64,000 nucleotides of DNA from JAVVXB01 sp036651815 (lineage in GTDB: Bacteria; Bacillota; Clostridia; Christensenellales; CAG-138), in assembly GCA_036651815.1 (NCBI GenBank), contig JAVVXB010000004.1, positions 1-64,000 on the forward strand. Reading direction: 5' to 3'. This document shows positions 34,780 through 43,389 of the stretch, piece by piece. Position 1 is the stretch's first letter; the number at the start of each line of letters is the position of its first letter. A model generated the notes under the pieces. That model saw nothing but the letters and a program-made list of their open reading frames with translations. It was not told the origin of the DNA and ran no database searches. The translations under genes were made by a program, and so were the position numbers.

Positions 34780-35209
34780 CCAATAATCGCCTCTTCTGTT
34801 GAATATAGTCATCGGCTAAATCCTGTATGGACGTTGCCGAAAGAACATCATTGATCTTTGTTTGCAGTTTTAAAAATAGTGGCCTAGCCGAGCAGGTGCA
34901 AGCGTTCTTGCAACCGTTCGATTCCGTATCCACGCAGTCCACCACAGCGGTTGACCCTTCCAATACGCTCAACACTTCCTGCACCGTGATTTGGGAAGGA
35001 TCACGTGAAAGGGAATATCCGCCCTGCACACCGCGCACCGTCTCCACTACGTTCACTTTTTTGAGTGCACGCAACAATTGCTCAAGGTAAGACTCCGAAA
35101 TCCCCTGTAACGATGCCAGTACTGGAAGCGCAACCGGTCCTTCACCATAGTATACCGCAAGATCTACGATGGCTTTCAGTCCATAGCGACTTCTCGTTGA
35201 TAATCTCAT
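34760..35209 (-). CDS. iscR: Rrf2-family regulator IscR
   Basis: 149-aa winged-helix regulator (MRLSTRSRYGLKAIVDLAV, VRGVQGGYSLSR). Four cysteines C92, C100, C104 and C106 could ligate a [2Fe-2S] cluster, as the three Cys of IscR do, so it probably senses Fe-S supply and controls its own operon. ATG 35209 has AAGGAT just upstream. A palindrome over its -10 box is a likely operator. Confidence 0.92.
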   Translation of the reverse strand: MRLSTRSRYGLKAIVDLAVYYGEGPVALPVLASLQGISESYLEQLLRALKKVNVVETVRGVQGGYSLSRDPSQITVQEVLSVLEGSTAVVDCVDTESNGCKNACTCSARPLFLKLQTKINDVLSATSIQDLADDYIQQKRRLLDAKGLS

Positions 35210-35244
35210 ATCCTTAAACCCGAGTCTTATACTCGCCTTTCGCA

Positions 35245-35258
35245 AATAGTTTACTATT
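35245..35258 (-). promoter_or_regulatory. iscR operator overlapping the -10 box
   Basis: Exact inverted repeat AATAGT-TT-ACTATT. It contains the minus-strand -10 box TAAACT (35253-35248). The matching -35 TTGACA lies across the assembly gap (35387-35382) and comes to 17-bp spacing only if the gap is closed by its 11-bp overlap. Confidence 0.65.
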
Positions 35259-35267
35259 TCAGTCGTG

Positions 35268-35367
35268 NNNNNNNNNNNNNNNNNNNNNNNNNNNNNNNNN
35301 NNNNNNNNNNNNNNNNNNNNNNNNNNNNNNNNNNNNNNNNNNNNNNNNNNNNNNNNNNNNNNNNNNN
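35268..35367. other. Assembly gap, 100 N
   Basis: Exactly 100 N, the usual placeholder for a gap of unknown size. Both edges carry the same 11-mer TTTCAGTCGTG (35257-35267 and 35368-35378), so the contigs probably overlap and no sequence is missing. Confidence 0.95.
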
Positions 35368-35398
35368 TTTCAGTCGTGTTTTGTCAATCATTTTCTTA

Positions 35399-35427
35399 TG
35401 GACGCGCATCAAATAATTTGATAAACT
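35399..35427 (+). promoter_or_regulatory. rdgB promoter (extended -10)
   Basis: TGGACG (35399-35404), 17-bp spacer ending in TGA, TAAACT (35422-35427). The ATG follows 6 nt later, at the predicted transcript start. Confidence 0.6.
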
Positions 35428-35433
35428 AAATGC

Positions 35434-36030
35434 ATGAAACTAATCATTGCATCCAATAACGCGCATAAGGTTGTCGAAATCCGCGAAATTCTTTCGCAGG
35501 ATTTTTCAGAGATGGTCACGCTCAAGGAAGCTGGGCTGGACATTGACGTTGTCGAAGACGGAAAGACTTTTCTGGAAAACGCCGTGAAAAAGGCGGAAAC
35601 CGTGTTGATCGCTTCTGGTTTTTCAGCGGCACTGGCAGATGACAGCGGCCTGATTGTCGATGCCATTGGCGGAGCTCCTGGTGTGTACAGTGCGCGCTAC
35701 GCTGGAGAAGGTCATAACGATATCGATAATAACGCAAAACTCATGCAGGATATGTCATCCGTTTCCGATGAGCGGCGCTCCTGCCGGTTTGCCTGCGCCA
35801 TTGCATTGGCACGTTTAGGTCGTGAAACCGTCACAGCAATCGGATACTGCGAAGGCAGACTACTGCGCGAAGCACACGGCAACAACGGGTTTGGTTATGA
35901 TCCATATTTTTATTATGAGCCTTTTTCCAAGACTTTTGCTGAACTTTCTCCAGAACAAAAAAACAGCATCAGCCATCGAAAGCGCGCGCTGGAAGCGCTG
36001 AAAGAAAAGCTGGAGCAAGAAAAGATATGA
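35434..36030 (+). CDS. rdgB: XTP/dITP diphosphatase (RdgB/HAM1)
   Basis: Removes deaminated purine nucleotides (ITP, XTP) from the pool; 198 aa. MKLIIASNNAHKVVEI, ALADDSGLIVDAIGGAPG, YSARYAG and the C-terminal FGYDPYF and ISHRKRAL motifs are diagnostic. No ribosome-binding site is seen and the -10 box is 6 nt upstream, so the mRNA appears leaderless. The next gene overlaps by 4 nt. Confidence 0.96.
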   Translation: MKLIIASNNAHKVVEIREILSQDFSEMVTLKEAGLDIDVVEDGKTFLENAVKKAETVLIASGFSAALADDSGLIVDAIGGAPGVYSARYAGEGHNDIDNNAKLMQDMSSVSDERRSCRFACAIALARLGRETVTAIGYCEGRLLREAHGNNGFGYDPYFYYEPFSKTFAELSPEQKNSISHRKRALEALKEKLEQEKI

Positions 36031-36494
36031 TGCGCGTTGGCGTATTCTCTGATACGCACGGCAATCTGGTGCGTCTGTCAAGTGCCAGCATCCAAGCGGG
36101 AAAATTGGATTTATTTTTTCATCTGGGTGATTTTTCCAGCGATGCCACCCTCATTGCCACGCAGTTGAATGTGCCCTATTTTGCTGTGCGTGGTAATTGT
36201 GATTATGGTTCCAACGCGCCACGAGAAAAAATAGTAACATTGGAAAACACATCGATCCTGCTTGTACATGGGGATGCGTTTCGCGATACCTATCAACTGG
36301 CCTGTGCAGCGGAGGTGAATCATTGCGACGCAGTCTTGTTTGGGCACTCACATGTACCGCTACTGACGGCGCAGGGCCCTCTGTTAATCTGTAATCCTGG
36401 CAGTTTATCGCTACCACGGCATTCTTCTGCGCCATCATTTGCCGTACTGTCGATTGACGGAAAAGACATAGACATAAAATTGATTTCCCTATAA
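36027..36494 (+). CDS. YfcE/MJ0936-family metallophosphoesterase
   Basis: 155 aa. Metal-binding motifs FSDTHGN (D-x-H), HLGDFSSD, RGNCDYGSNAP, LVHGD and GHSHVPL, then NPGSLSLPR. Members hydrolyse phosphodiesters; the substrate here is unknown. Coupled to rdgB (ATGA overlap), the usual pairing in Firmicutes (ysnA-ysnB). Confidence 0.92.
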   Translation: MMRVGVFSDTHGNLVRLSSASIQAGKLDLFFHLGDFSSDATLIATQLNVPYFAVRGNCDYGSNAPREKIVTLENTSILLVHGDAFRDTYQLACAAEVNHCDAVLFGHSHVPLLTAQGPLLICNPGSLSLPRHSSAPSFAVLSIDGKDIDIKLISL

Positions 36495-36545
36495 AGGAAG
36501 ATTTTTTATTTTTTATTCATCGGTAGCGTTTCATGCGAATAAAAC

Positions 36546-37118
36546 TTAGATTGATCGTTCTCCTTCGATTGTTTCCTGATCCCCAATGGGCTGAGAAAAG
36601 CGCAAATAGTCAGGCATTTCCTCCACAGAATGAATACCAAACTGTCGTAAAAAGCGATCGGTCGTGCCAAAAAGCACTGGGTGTCCAACCGCATCCTTTC
36701 TGCCAACTTCTCCAATCAGTCCTAATTTAACCAGCTGAGTCACCGCATAATCGCAACGGACACCCCGCACCCGCTCTACGTCTGCGCGGGTAACCGGTTG
36801 GCGATAAGCAATCACAGAAAGCGTTTCCAACAACGATTGTGAAACATTTTTTGTTTCCTCTGGTTGCAACAGTTGTTCTACGGCAGCGTAGTAGGTACGA
36901 TTGCTGACAAACTGAACCGTTTCAGACGTAACCAGTAGCTGAATGCCACGCTGCTGATCTCGGTAGAACGCTTCCATATCTGCCAGAATTCCCTGCGTTT
37001 GCTTCACTGAACAGTTCAATACCCGTGCAAGCGCAGTAACCGGCACTGGATCACCCGCCACAAACAGTACGCACTCAATAAGATTGAATGATTCTATTTC
37101 TTCTATAACGTTGTTCAT
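36546..37118 (-). CDS. scpB: Segregation and condensation protein B
   Basis: Subunit of the SMC-ScpAB condensin, 190 aa. Tandem winged helices; VIAYRQPVTRADVERVRGV and LVKLGLIGEVGRKDAVGHPVLFGTTDRFL are the family signature segments. Overlaps scpA by 4 nt; smc is not in the window. Confidence 0.95.
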   Translation of the reverse strand: MNNVIEEIESFNLIECVLFVAGDPVPVTALARVLNCSVKQTQGILADMEAFYRDQQRGIQLLVTSETVQFVSNRTYYAAVEQLLQPEETKNVSQSLLETLSVIAYRQPVTRADVERVRGVRCDYAVTQLVKLGLIGEVGRKDAVGHPVLFGTTDRFLRQFGIHSVEEMPDYLRFSQPIGDQETIEGERSI

Positions 37119-37891
37119 TCGTCCACTTCATCCATATAATAATAATCATCGTTTGCTTCCCGTTTCAGCGAATTTAAGCTGATGGAGATGGGTGCAAAAA
37201 GCGCCTTTTGTTTGAACAAAATTTCTCCGTGTCCGATCATTTCCAGCAGTGCCATGAAGGTGACGATCATCTCCATGCGGGACGCATCTTCGGAAAACAG
37301 CTCTGTAAATTCAACGCTCTTTTGTGCGTTCAATCGATCGCGAATTTTTTTGATTTGATGACGTACTGTATAGCTATCTGGTCGGATGTTATGCAGGGAG
37401 CGCTTCGCTTCATCAGGTTTGTTTGCTTCGACGCGATTTAATATAGTGATCCATGCTTCATACAAAACATCTAGGGAAACGCAATCAATCTCGATCTGCT
37501 TGGGCGGTAAAATCACATCCTCTGGCAAACGGGTATAGCCTTGTTTGGCAGAATCATACAGCGCCTGTAAGCCAACACTTGCTTCTTTAAATGCTTTATA
37601 TTCCCGCAATTGTCGAATAAGCAGAATCTCCGGGTCTTCATCCTCAGGATCTTCCTTTGGTGGACGCGGCAGTAATTGTCTGGATTTAATGTACAATAGC
37701 GTAGCCGCCATGACCAGAAATTCGCTGGCCGTATCCATATCTAGCTCATCCACATCTTGCATAATAGAGAGATACTGGGCGGTGATTTCCGAAACAAAGA
37801 TATCCTTAATGTCCAGTTCCGCCTCCTCAATGAGATGCAACAGCAGATCTAGCGGCCCTTCGAATTGTGTGATTTTTACGCAGTATGCCAT
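37115..37891 (-). CDS. scpA: Segregation and condensation protein A
   Basis: Kleisin subunit bridging the SMC heads; 258 aa. The N-terminal FEGPLDLLLHLIEEAELDI and C-terminal FMALLEMIGHGEILFKQ segments are typical. AGGAG precedes the ATG. Follows the M50 protease gene after 11 nt. Confidence 0.95.
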   Translation of the reverse strand: MAYCVKITQFEGPLDLLLHLIEEAELDIKDIFVSEITAQYLSIMQDVDELDMDTASEFLVMAATLLYIKSRQLLPRPPKEDPEDEDPEILLIRQLREYKAFKEASVGLQALYDSAKQGYTRLPEDVILPPKQIEIDCVSLDVLYEAWITILNRVEANKPDEAKRSLHNIRPDSYTVRHQIKKIRDRLNAQKSVEFTELFSEDASRMEMIVTFMALLEMIGHGEILFKQKALFAPISISLNSLKREANDDYYYMDEVDE

Positions 37892-37902
37892 TTCATCTGC
37901 TC

Positions 37903-38559
37903 CTAGAACAGATTGAGAATGGCTATTGCCACAGTTGAAAATCCGTGATAGATGCCAGATACCGCTGAGCTCAACAAGCCGGAAAGTGCGCCTGTAATCA
38001 ACAGAATCATCAGAATAAGCTGTCCATACTGGCGCATGAACATAAAGAAACGCGGAATCTTTCGAATCAGCAGACTCTCAAGTACATGGGAACCGTCTAG
38101 TGGATAGATGGGTATCAAGTTGAAAATCATCAGGGATAGGTTGATGATGACGATTCCGGAGAAAATTGATACAAAAGCTTCGTTACCGCCAAGTCCAAAT
38201 TTGTACGCGCCCATATACAGCGCAAATGTAAACAGGAATGCAACGATCAAATTCGTGGTAATGCCTGCAAGTGAAACAATGATATCATCACGCTTAAAGT
38301 GCTTAAAATTACGCGGGTTCACTGGTACCGGTTTTGCCCAGCCGAAGCCAACAAACAGCAGACAGAGAAAACCAAAGATATCAATATGTGCAAATGGATT
38401 GAGCGTCATGCGGCCAAGGTTGTGGGCCGTTGGATCGCCAAGGCGATATGCCGCATAAGCATGTGCCCATTCATGCACGGTGAGGCCGATGATGATCCCA
38501 GGCAGTGTGTATAACAGCTGCAGTGGGTTGTTGAAAATCTGAGTTATCCGTGAAAACAC
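37903..38559 (-). CDS. Site-2 protease family (M50) membrane protein
   Basis: 218-aa intramembrane metalloprotease: zinc motif H29-E30-x-x-H33 (HEWAHAY) and the third ligand in IYPLDGSHV, with about six membrane helices. Short members without a PDZ domain are common beside scpAB in Firmicutes; their substrate is unknown. Start is GTG 38559 after AGGGGA. A consensus promoter lies just upstream. Confidence 0.9.
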   Translation of the reverse strand: MFSRITQIFNNPLQLLYTLPGIIIGLTVHEWAHAYAAYRLGDPTAHNLGRMTLNPFAHIDIFGFLCLLFVGFGWAKPVPVNPRNFKHFKRDDIIVSLAGITTNLIVAFLFTFALYMGAYKFGLGGNEAFVSIFSGIVIINLSLMIFNLIPIYPLDGSHVLESLLIRKIPRFFMFMRQYGQLILMILLITGALSGLLSSAVSGIYHGFSTVAIAILNLF

Positions 38560-38591
38560 GCTATATCCCCTTTTACATTCAGAATTTACTT

Positions 38592-38620
38592 ATTATAAAG
38601 GATATGCCTCTGGAAAGCAA
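38592..38620 (-). promoter_or_regulatory. Promoter of the M50-scpA-scpB operon
   Basis: Minus strand TTGCTT (38620-38615), 17-bp spacer, TATAAT (38597-38592), about 33 bp before the GTG start. Confidence 0.8.
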
Positions 38621-38626
38621 CTTATG

Positions 38627-38746
38627 TTATGAGTTTGGCTTTGGTCCGTTCATGCGAATATTATATAAAACAAGAAGAACGAACGTTAAAACCGATTGCA
38701 AGACAATGGCAGCCGCTATCCTATTAAGACGTTTAAGCGACCTCAT
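38627..38746 (-). CDS. Possible 39-aa single-helix membrane peptide
   Basis: Basic N terminus MRSLKRLNRIAAA, a hydrophobic helix IVLQSVLTFVLLVLY and a short polar tail. An in-frame stop lies 33 nt before the ATG. The nearest Shine-Dalgarno-like GGAG is only 1 nt from the ATG, which is too close, so expression is uncertain. The rest of the 385-bp space up to def holds only promoters as far as I can see. Confidence 0.3.
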   Translation of the reverse strand: MRSLKRLNRIAAAIVLQSVLTFVLLVLYNIRMNGPKPNS

Positions 38747-38912
38747 TCTCCAAGCAAATTGATACGAGCCTCGTCCTTACCGCTTTACGCATTGCCAAAT
38801 AAATACACAAGCGGCTTTGTTTTTCTACAGTCATCGTGGATCACAATGGGAATGGCTCAGCCAAAATTGCATTTGGCCGCTCTCCTTTACAGATTCCGCT
38901 AGGTTTAGTACA

Positions 38913-38918
38913 ATATAA
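38913..38918 (+). promoter_or_regulatory. -10 box of the def operon
   Basis: TATAAT with no strong -35 at the usual distance. AAGGAGG at about 38928-38934 follows, then ATG 38946. Confidence 0.5.
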
Positions 38919-38945
38919 TGTGGAAACGAAGGAGGCTGCGAATTT

Positions 38946-39413
38946 ATGGCACTTAGAACAATCCGAGTACAGGATGACCCCTGCCTTTACAAGCATTGTA
39001 GGCCTGTAGAAAAATTTGATAAAAAATTGAGTGAACTCATCGACGATATGTTCGAAACCATGTATAAGAGTGATGGCGCTGGTCTCGCTGCGCCGCAAAT
39101 CGGCATCTTGCGCCGAATAGCGGTTATGGACGGCGGTGACCGTAAAATTGAACTGATTAATCCTGAAATTCTTCATTCATCAGGATGCTTCGGCGGATAT
39201 GAAGGCTGTCTCTCTTTTCCCGGAAAGACCGGATACGTGGAGCGCGCTGATCTGGTTCGCATTCGTGCATATGATCGTCATGGGGTACCGCATGAATACG
39301 AGTTGCATCTGTTTGAGGCCCGCATTGTACAACATGAATTGGATCATCTTGATGGTATTGTTTATCTCAGTCTTGTTAAAGATCCACCTGAAGGATTTCA
39401 TGACGAGGAGTAA
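38946..39413 (+). CDS. def: Peptide deformylase
   Basis: Removes the formyl group from new proteins; 155 aa. Motif 1 GAGLAAPQ, motif 2 EGCLSFP with metal ligand C88, motif 3 H130-E-x-x-H134 (QHELDH). The natural partner fmt follows after 7 nt. Confidence 0.97.
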   Translation: MALRTIRVQDDPCLYKHCRPVEKFDKKLSELIDDMFETMYKSDGAGLAAPQIGILRRIAVMDGGDRKIELINPEILHSSGCFGGYEGCLSFPGKTGYVERADLVRIRAYDRHGVPHEYELHLFEARIVQHELDHLDGIVYLSLVKDPPEGFHDEE

Positions 39414-39420
39414 TTGAAAT

Positions 39421-40350
39421 ATGTTGAAAATTGCATTTCTCGGTACCCCGGAGTTTTCGGTGCCTTCGCTCGATCTTTTATATCGGTGTGGGCATCAGTT
39501 GCATGTGTTTACACAGCCGGACAGGCCATTTGGCCGCCACGGCACGCCAATACCTCCGCCAGTGAAAATCTATGCTGCCGCACATAGCATTCCCGTATCA
39601 CAGTTTGATAAAATCAAGGGGGCCGATGGCCTTGCTGCATTGCGTGCATTTGCGCCAGACCTCATGGTTACTGCTGCCTTTGGTCAGATCCTTTCTTCGG
39701 AAAATCTCTCAATTCCACGCTATGGCTGCATCAATGTACACGGTTCCCTGCTACCCAAATATCGCGGTGCGGCACCTATTCAATGGGCCATAATCAATGG
39801 AGAACTGGAAACTGGCATTACGACCATGTTTACAGATGTGGGCATGGATACTGGAGACATTCTTCTTATGGATCATACGCGAATCAAGCCAGAGGAGACA
39901 GCGGGAGAACTCTATGAACGACTGGCCGTGTTGGGCGTGGAAACGCTGCAACGCACCATTTCCGCTTTAGAAGGCGGAACACTTCAACGTGTTCCACAGG
40001 ACAACAGCCAGGCAACAAATTGTCCAATGTTGAAAAAAGAACACGGGAAGCTTGATTTTCATTTGACTGCGCAGCAGGTGCATGATCGCGTGCGTGGCAC
40101 CAATCCATGGCCTGGCGCATACGCTTTTCTGGACAATGAACCGCTGAAAATCTGGAAAACGCGGCTTGCAGAATCCGATAACCCGACAACTTTCCAAGGT
40201 CTCTGTTCGGGTGACGCCAAGTCGGGGCTGTGGATACAGTGTTCTGACCGGCCTCTGGAAATTTTGGAGCTGCAATCTCCGGGTGGTAAACGGTTGGATG
40301 GAAAAGCCTTTTTGCGAGGATGTCCACTTGCTGGAAAGCTGCTTACATGA
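39421..40350 (+). CDS. fmt: Methionyl-tRNA formyltransferase
   Basis: Formylates initiator Met-tRNA; 309 aa. FLGTPEFSVPSL, the catalytic region VHGSLLPKYRGAAPIQWAI, DTGDILL and the C-terminal OB-like domain are seen. Overlaps rsmB by 4 nt (ATGA). Confidence 0.97.
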   Translation: MLKIAFLGTPEFSVPSLDLLYRCGHQLHVFTQPDRPFGRHGTPIPPPVKIYAAAHSIPVSQFDKIKGADGLAALRAFAPDLMVTAAFGQILSSENLSIPRYGCINVHGSLLPKYRGAAPIQWAIINGELETGITTMFTDVGMDTGDILLMDHTRIKPEETAGELYERLAVLGVETLQRTISALEGGTLQRVPQDNSQATNCPMLKKEHGKLDFHLTAQQVHDRVRGTNPWPGAYAFLDNEPLKIWKTRLAESDNPTTFQGLCSGDAKSGLWIQCSDRPLEILELQSPGGKRLDGKAFLRGCPLAGKLLT

Positions 40351-41618
40351 GTGATCGAAAGAGTGCGCTCTATGCGCTGATTGATATCACTGATCATGGC
40401 GCATATGCCAACCTTCGAATGAAGCAGTTCGACAGCAGAGATGATGTTCGCGAAGCAAAATGGATTGCAGCGCTTGTTTATACAACGCTTGATCACCTGC
40501 TGACCATCGATTACTATCTGGCACACTATGCGCAGCATGCTGTCAAACCAATCATCCGTGGCATTTTAAGGCTAGGCGTATGTGAATTGCTTTATTTTGA
40601 TACTCCTTCCCACGCCATCGTGTCCGAATATGTAACGTTGACAAAACGAATCGGAAAAGCGCCTCTCTCCGGCTTTGTGAATGCCATACTGCGTACCGTT
40701 GACCGTGCTCGTGAGCATCTGCCATCTTTTCCACAAAATCCTGCGGACCGGATCAGCGTGCAATACAGTTATCCAGCCTGGCTGGTAAGCGAATGGATAA
40801 CGCAATATGGTGAAACGTTCGCCGAACAAATGTGCAGCTCACCCGCTGCTCCGCTCGAAATCCGTGCACAATACCCCTATTCGACGGAGGCGTTACAACA
40901 ATCGATTCCGGTTGCTTCGGAACGTGGCAAACTAGATGAAAATTGCCTGATCTTACAACAGGGAATTGATGTAGCCGCCCTTTCTGCATTTCAGAATGGG
41001 CAGATGACTGTGCAAGGACAAAGTGCGATGCTTGTATGTCGTGCACTGGGCGACTGCCGCACAAAGAATATTCTGGATGTGTGCGCTGCGCCCGGCGGGA
41101 AAAGCGCTTATATTGCTTCGCTTTGTAAAAATGACGTGCAACTAACCTGTTTTGAATTGCACGAACATCGCAAGGAATTGCTGGATATAACCCTTGCACG
41201 TTTGCACGTCTCCGCGCAAACGATATGCAGAGACGCGTGCATATTGGATTTGGCCTATGAAAACCTTTTTGACGTGGTATTCATTGATGCTCCCTGCTCC
41301 GGTCTTGGCTTGCTCCATGATAAGCCCGACATTCGATATGCAAAAACAGATTCGGATATCGTCTCCCTTTCCAAAATACAGCAAACGCTTCTTGACGTAA
41401 ATGCCCATTATGTCGTGCCCGGTGGGCTGCTGGTATATGCAACATGTACGATATCGATGAGAGAAAACGAAGAGAATGTGCACATGTTTTTATCGGAACA
41501 TTCCGATTTTACACTGGAAAAAATGCCGATTTTGCTTAAGAATGATGGTATGTTCCAACTGTTTCCCCATATTCATGGAACCGACGGTTTTTTTATTGCG
41601 CGTATGCGCCGTGGTTGA
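40347..41618 (+). CDS. rsmB: 16S rRNA (cytosine-967-C5)-methyltransferase RsmB
   Basis: 423 aa: N-terminal NusB-like RNA-binding domain (about 1-140), then a SAM-dependent methyltransferase with DVCAAPGGKS, DAPCSGLGLLHDKPDI and the catalytic Cys in YATCTI. ATG 40347 couples it to fmt. Typical def-fmt-rsmB-rlmN order. Confidence 0.95.
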   Translation: MSDRKSALYALIDITDHGAYANLRMKQFDSRDDVREAKWIAALVYTTLDHLLTIDYYLAHYAQHAVKPIIRGILRLGVCELLYFDTPSHAIVSEYVTLTKRIGKAPLSGFVNAILRTVDRAREHLPSFPQNPADRISVQYSYPAWLVSEWITQYGETFAEQMCSSPAAPLEIRAQYPYSTEALQQSIPVASERGKLDENCLILQQGIDVAALSAFQNGQMTVQGQSAMLVCRALGDCRTKNILDVCAAPGGKSAYIASLCKNDVQLTCFELHEHRKELLDITLARLHVSAQTICRDACILDLAYENLFDVVFIDAPCSGLGLLHDKPDIRYAKTDSDIVSLSKIQQTLLDVNAHYVVPGGLLVYATCTISMRENEENVHMFLSEHSDFTLEKMPILLKNDGMFQLFPHIHGTDGFFIARMRRG

Positions 41619-41630
41619 AAGGATGATTGC

Positions 41631-42674
41631 ATGTTTCTGACAGATTTGACAAAGCAGGAGCTTGCTGCTCTCATTTCCAGCCTTGGCGAACCTTCCTTTC
41701 GTGTAAAACAGATCTGGGAATGGCTTAATCGCGGTATACGGCCGGATTACATGACCAATCTGCCAAAAACATTGCGGGAACAACTTTCCGCTTTGCCGTT
41801 TGGTGGTGTGGAAATCGCGTTCAAACGGAGATCTGAACGCGATGGAACTGTAAAATACTTGTTCCGGCTGGAGGATGATAACCTTGTGGAAGGCGTGCTG
41901 ATGCGGTATCATTATGGAAATACAGCATGCATCAGTACACAGGTCGGTTGTAACATGGGATGTAAATTTTGTGCATCTACCCTCAATGGGTGTGTGCGCA
42001 ATCTCCGTGTTGGAGAACTGCTAGGTCAGATTTCTGCAATCGAGCAGGATGAACCGCCTCAGGATGGAAACATTCGCACCGTTACAAATGTTGTCCTCAT
42101 GGGCAGCGGCGAACCATTGGACAATTATGACAACGTCATAACGTTTCTCCATATGGTTTCTGCGCCGGATGGACCGGGCATCAGTCCACGTAATATTTCA
42201 GTTTCCACCTGCGGCATTGTTCCTCGAATGGAAACCTTCGCACAGGATGCGCCGCATGTAACGTTATCCGTTTCGCTGCATGCGCACAATGATGCCATGC
42301 GTTCTGCCATCATGCCAATCAATCAAGTATACCCGATTGCAGATGTGCTTGCGGCGGCAAAGAGTTATGCTAATGTTACCGGTCGGCGCGTGGTATTCGA
42401 ATACGCGCTCATCGGTGGTGTCAACGACAGTCGGACGGATGCGGATGCGCTTGCGAAACGATTGCGTGGCATACTTTGCCACGTTAATCTCATTCCACTT
42501 AATCCCGTGCGGGAGCGCGGGTTGGCAGGTGTCACGCGTGCGGAGGCAAATCAGTTTTGTGCCTGGCTGACGGAAAGAAATCTTTCCGCCACCGTCCGGC
42601 GAGAGATGGGAACCGATATTGAGGGTGCCTGTGGGCAATTGCGAAGAAGGGTGATCGATGAAGTACGCCTATAA
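41631..42674 (+). CDS. rlmN: 23S rRNA/tRNA (adenine-C2)-methyltransferase RlmN
   Basis: Radical-SAM methyl transferase for A2503 of 23S rRNA and A37 of some tRNAs; 347 aa. CNMGCKFC cluster motif after ACISTQVG, GSGEPLDNYDNV, and the C-terminal mechanistic Cys region ATVRREMGTDIEGACGQL. Overlaps the phosphatase gene by 17 nt. Confidence 0.97.
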   Translation: MFLTDLTKQELAALISSLGEPSFRVKQIWEWLNRGIRPDYMTNLPKTLREQLSALPFGGVEIAFKRRSERDGTVKYLFRLEDDNLVEGVLMRYHYGNTACISTQVGCNMGCKFCASTLNGCVRNLRVGELLGQISAIEQDEPPQDGNIRTVTNVVLMGSGEPLDNYDNVITFLHMVSAPDGPGISPRNISVSTCGIVPRMETFAQDAPHVTLSVSLHAHNDAMRSAIMPINQVYPIADVLAAAKSYANVTGRRVVFEYALIGGVNDSRTDADALAKRLRGILCHVNLIPLNPVRERGLAGVTRAEANQFCAWLTERNLSATVRREMGTDIEGACGQLRRRVIDEVRL

Positions 42675-43389
42675 AACCGATATCGGAAAACGTGCACACA
42701 ACGAGGATAACTTTCGCATTCCTGTAACGATAGAGACGCATCCGTTTATCATCGTTGCAGATGGCATGGGCGGCCATGCCGCCGGTGCGGTAGCAAGCGA
42801 ACTCGTCGTCAAAGGCATGACAGAAGAGTTATCCGATCTGCGTGATAACGATCTGCTGGGTCAGTTGAAGCGTGCCATTCAACATGTTAATTTAAACCTA
42901 TATCGTACCGCACAGAGCGACCGGAGCATGAATGGCATGGGCTCCACGCTTGTTTGCGCTGTGCTGAATGATAAGCGGTACATCGCCGCCAATGTGGGAG
43001 ACAGTCGGCTGTATCATTTTGATGGAAAGACACTTGAGCAGATGACAACCGATCATACGCTCGTGCAAATGCTTGTTGACAGCGGTCAAATTACGCCGGC
43101 GGAAGCGCGTATTCATCCACAACGCAATTTGATTACACGTGCAATGGGCATCAGCTTGAGAACCGATATCGATTTGTTCGACTGTGAATGGATGGAAGAC
43201 GACATTCTCCTGCTTTGTTCAGATGGTTTATATGGTGTCATCGAAGATACGGAGATCGCGCGAGTACTATCACAAAACTGTTCACTTGACGAAATGTGCA
43301 ATCAATTGGTTCAGATGGCTCTGCAAAATGGAGGTACGGATAATATCACCATCGTACTTGCTCTCTGCGAAGGGGGTGACTGCGCGTGA
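42658..43389 (+). CDS. PP2C-type Ser/Thr phosphatase (PrpC/Stp)
   Basis: 243 aa. Metal-binding Asp residues in RAHNEDNF, VADGMGGHAAG, LLCSDGLYG and GGTDNITIV. It reverses the action of the kinase encoded next; the two overlap by 4 nt. Probable substrates include the kinase itself and IreB. Confidence 0.95.
   Translation: MKYAYKTDIGKRAHNEDNFRIPVTIETHPFIIVADGMGGHAAGAVASELVVKGMTEELSDLRDNDLLGQLKRAIQHVNLNLYRTAQSDRSMNGMGSTLVCAVLNDKRYIAANVGDSRLYHFDGKTLEQMTTDHTLVQMLVDSGQITPAEARIHPQRNLITRAMGISLRTDIDLFDCEWMEDDILLLCSDGLYGVIEDTEIARVLSQNCSLDEMCNQLVQMALQNGGTDNITIVLALCEGGDCA

Noticed and set aside
35257..35378. The two TTTCAGTCGTG copies as a biological direct repeat
   Set aside because: They sit exactly at both edges of a 100-N gap, which is what an unmerged contig overlap produces.
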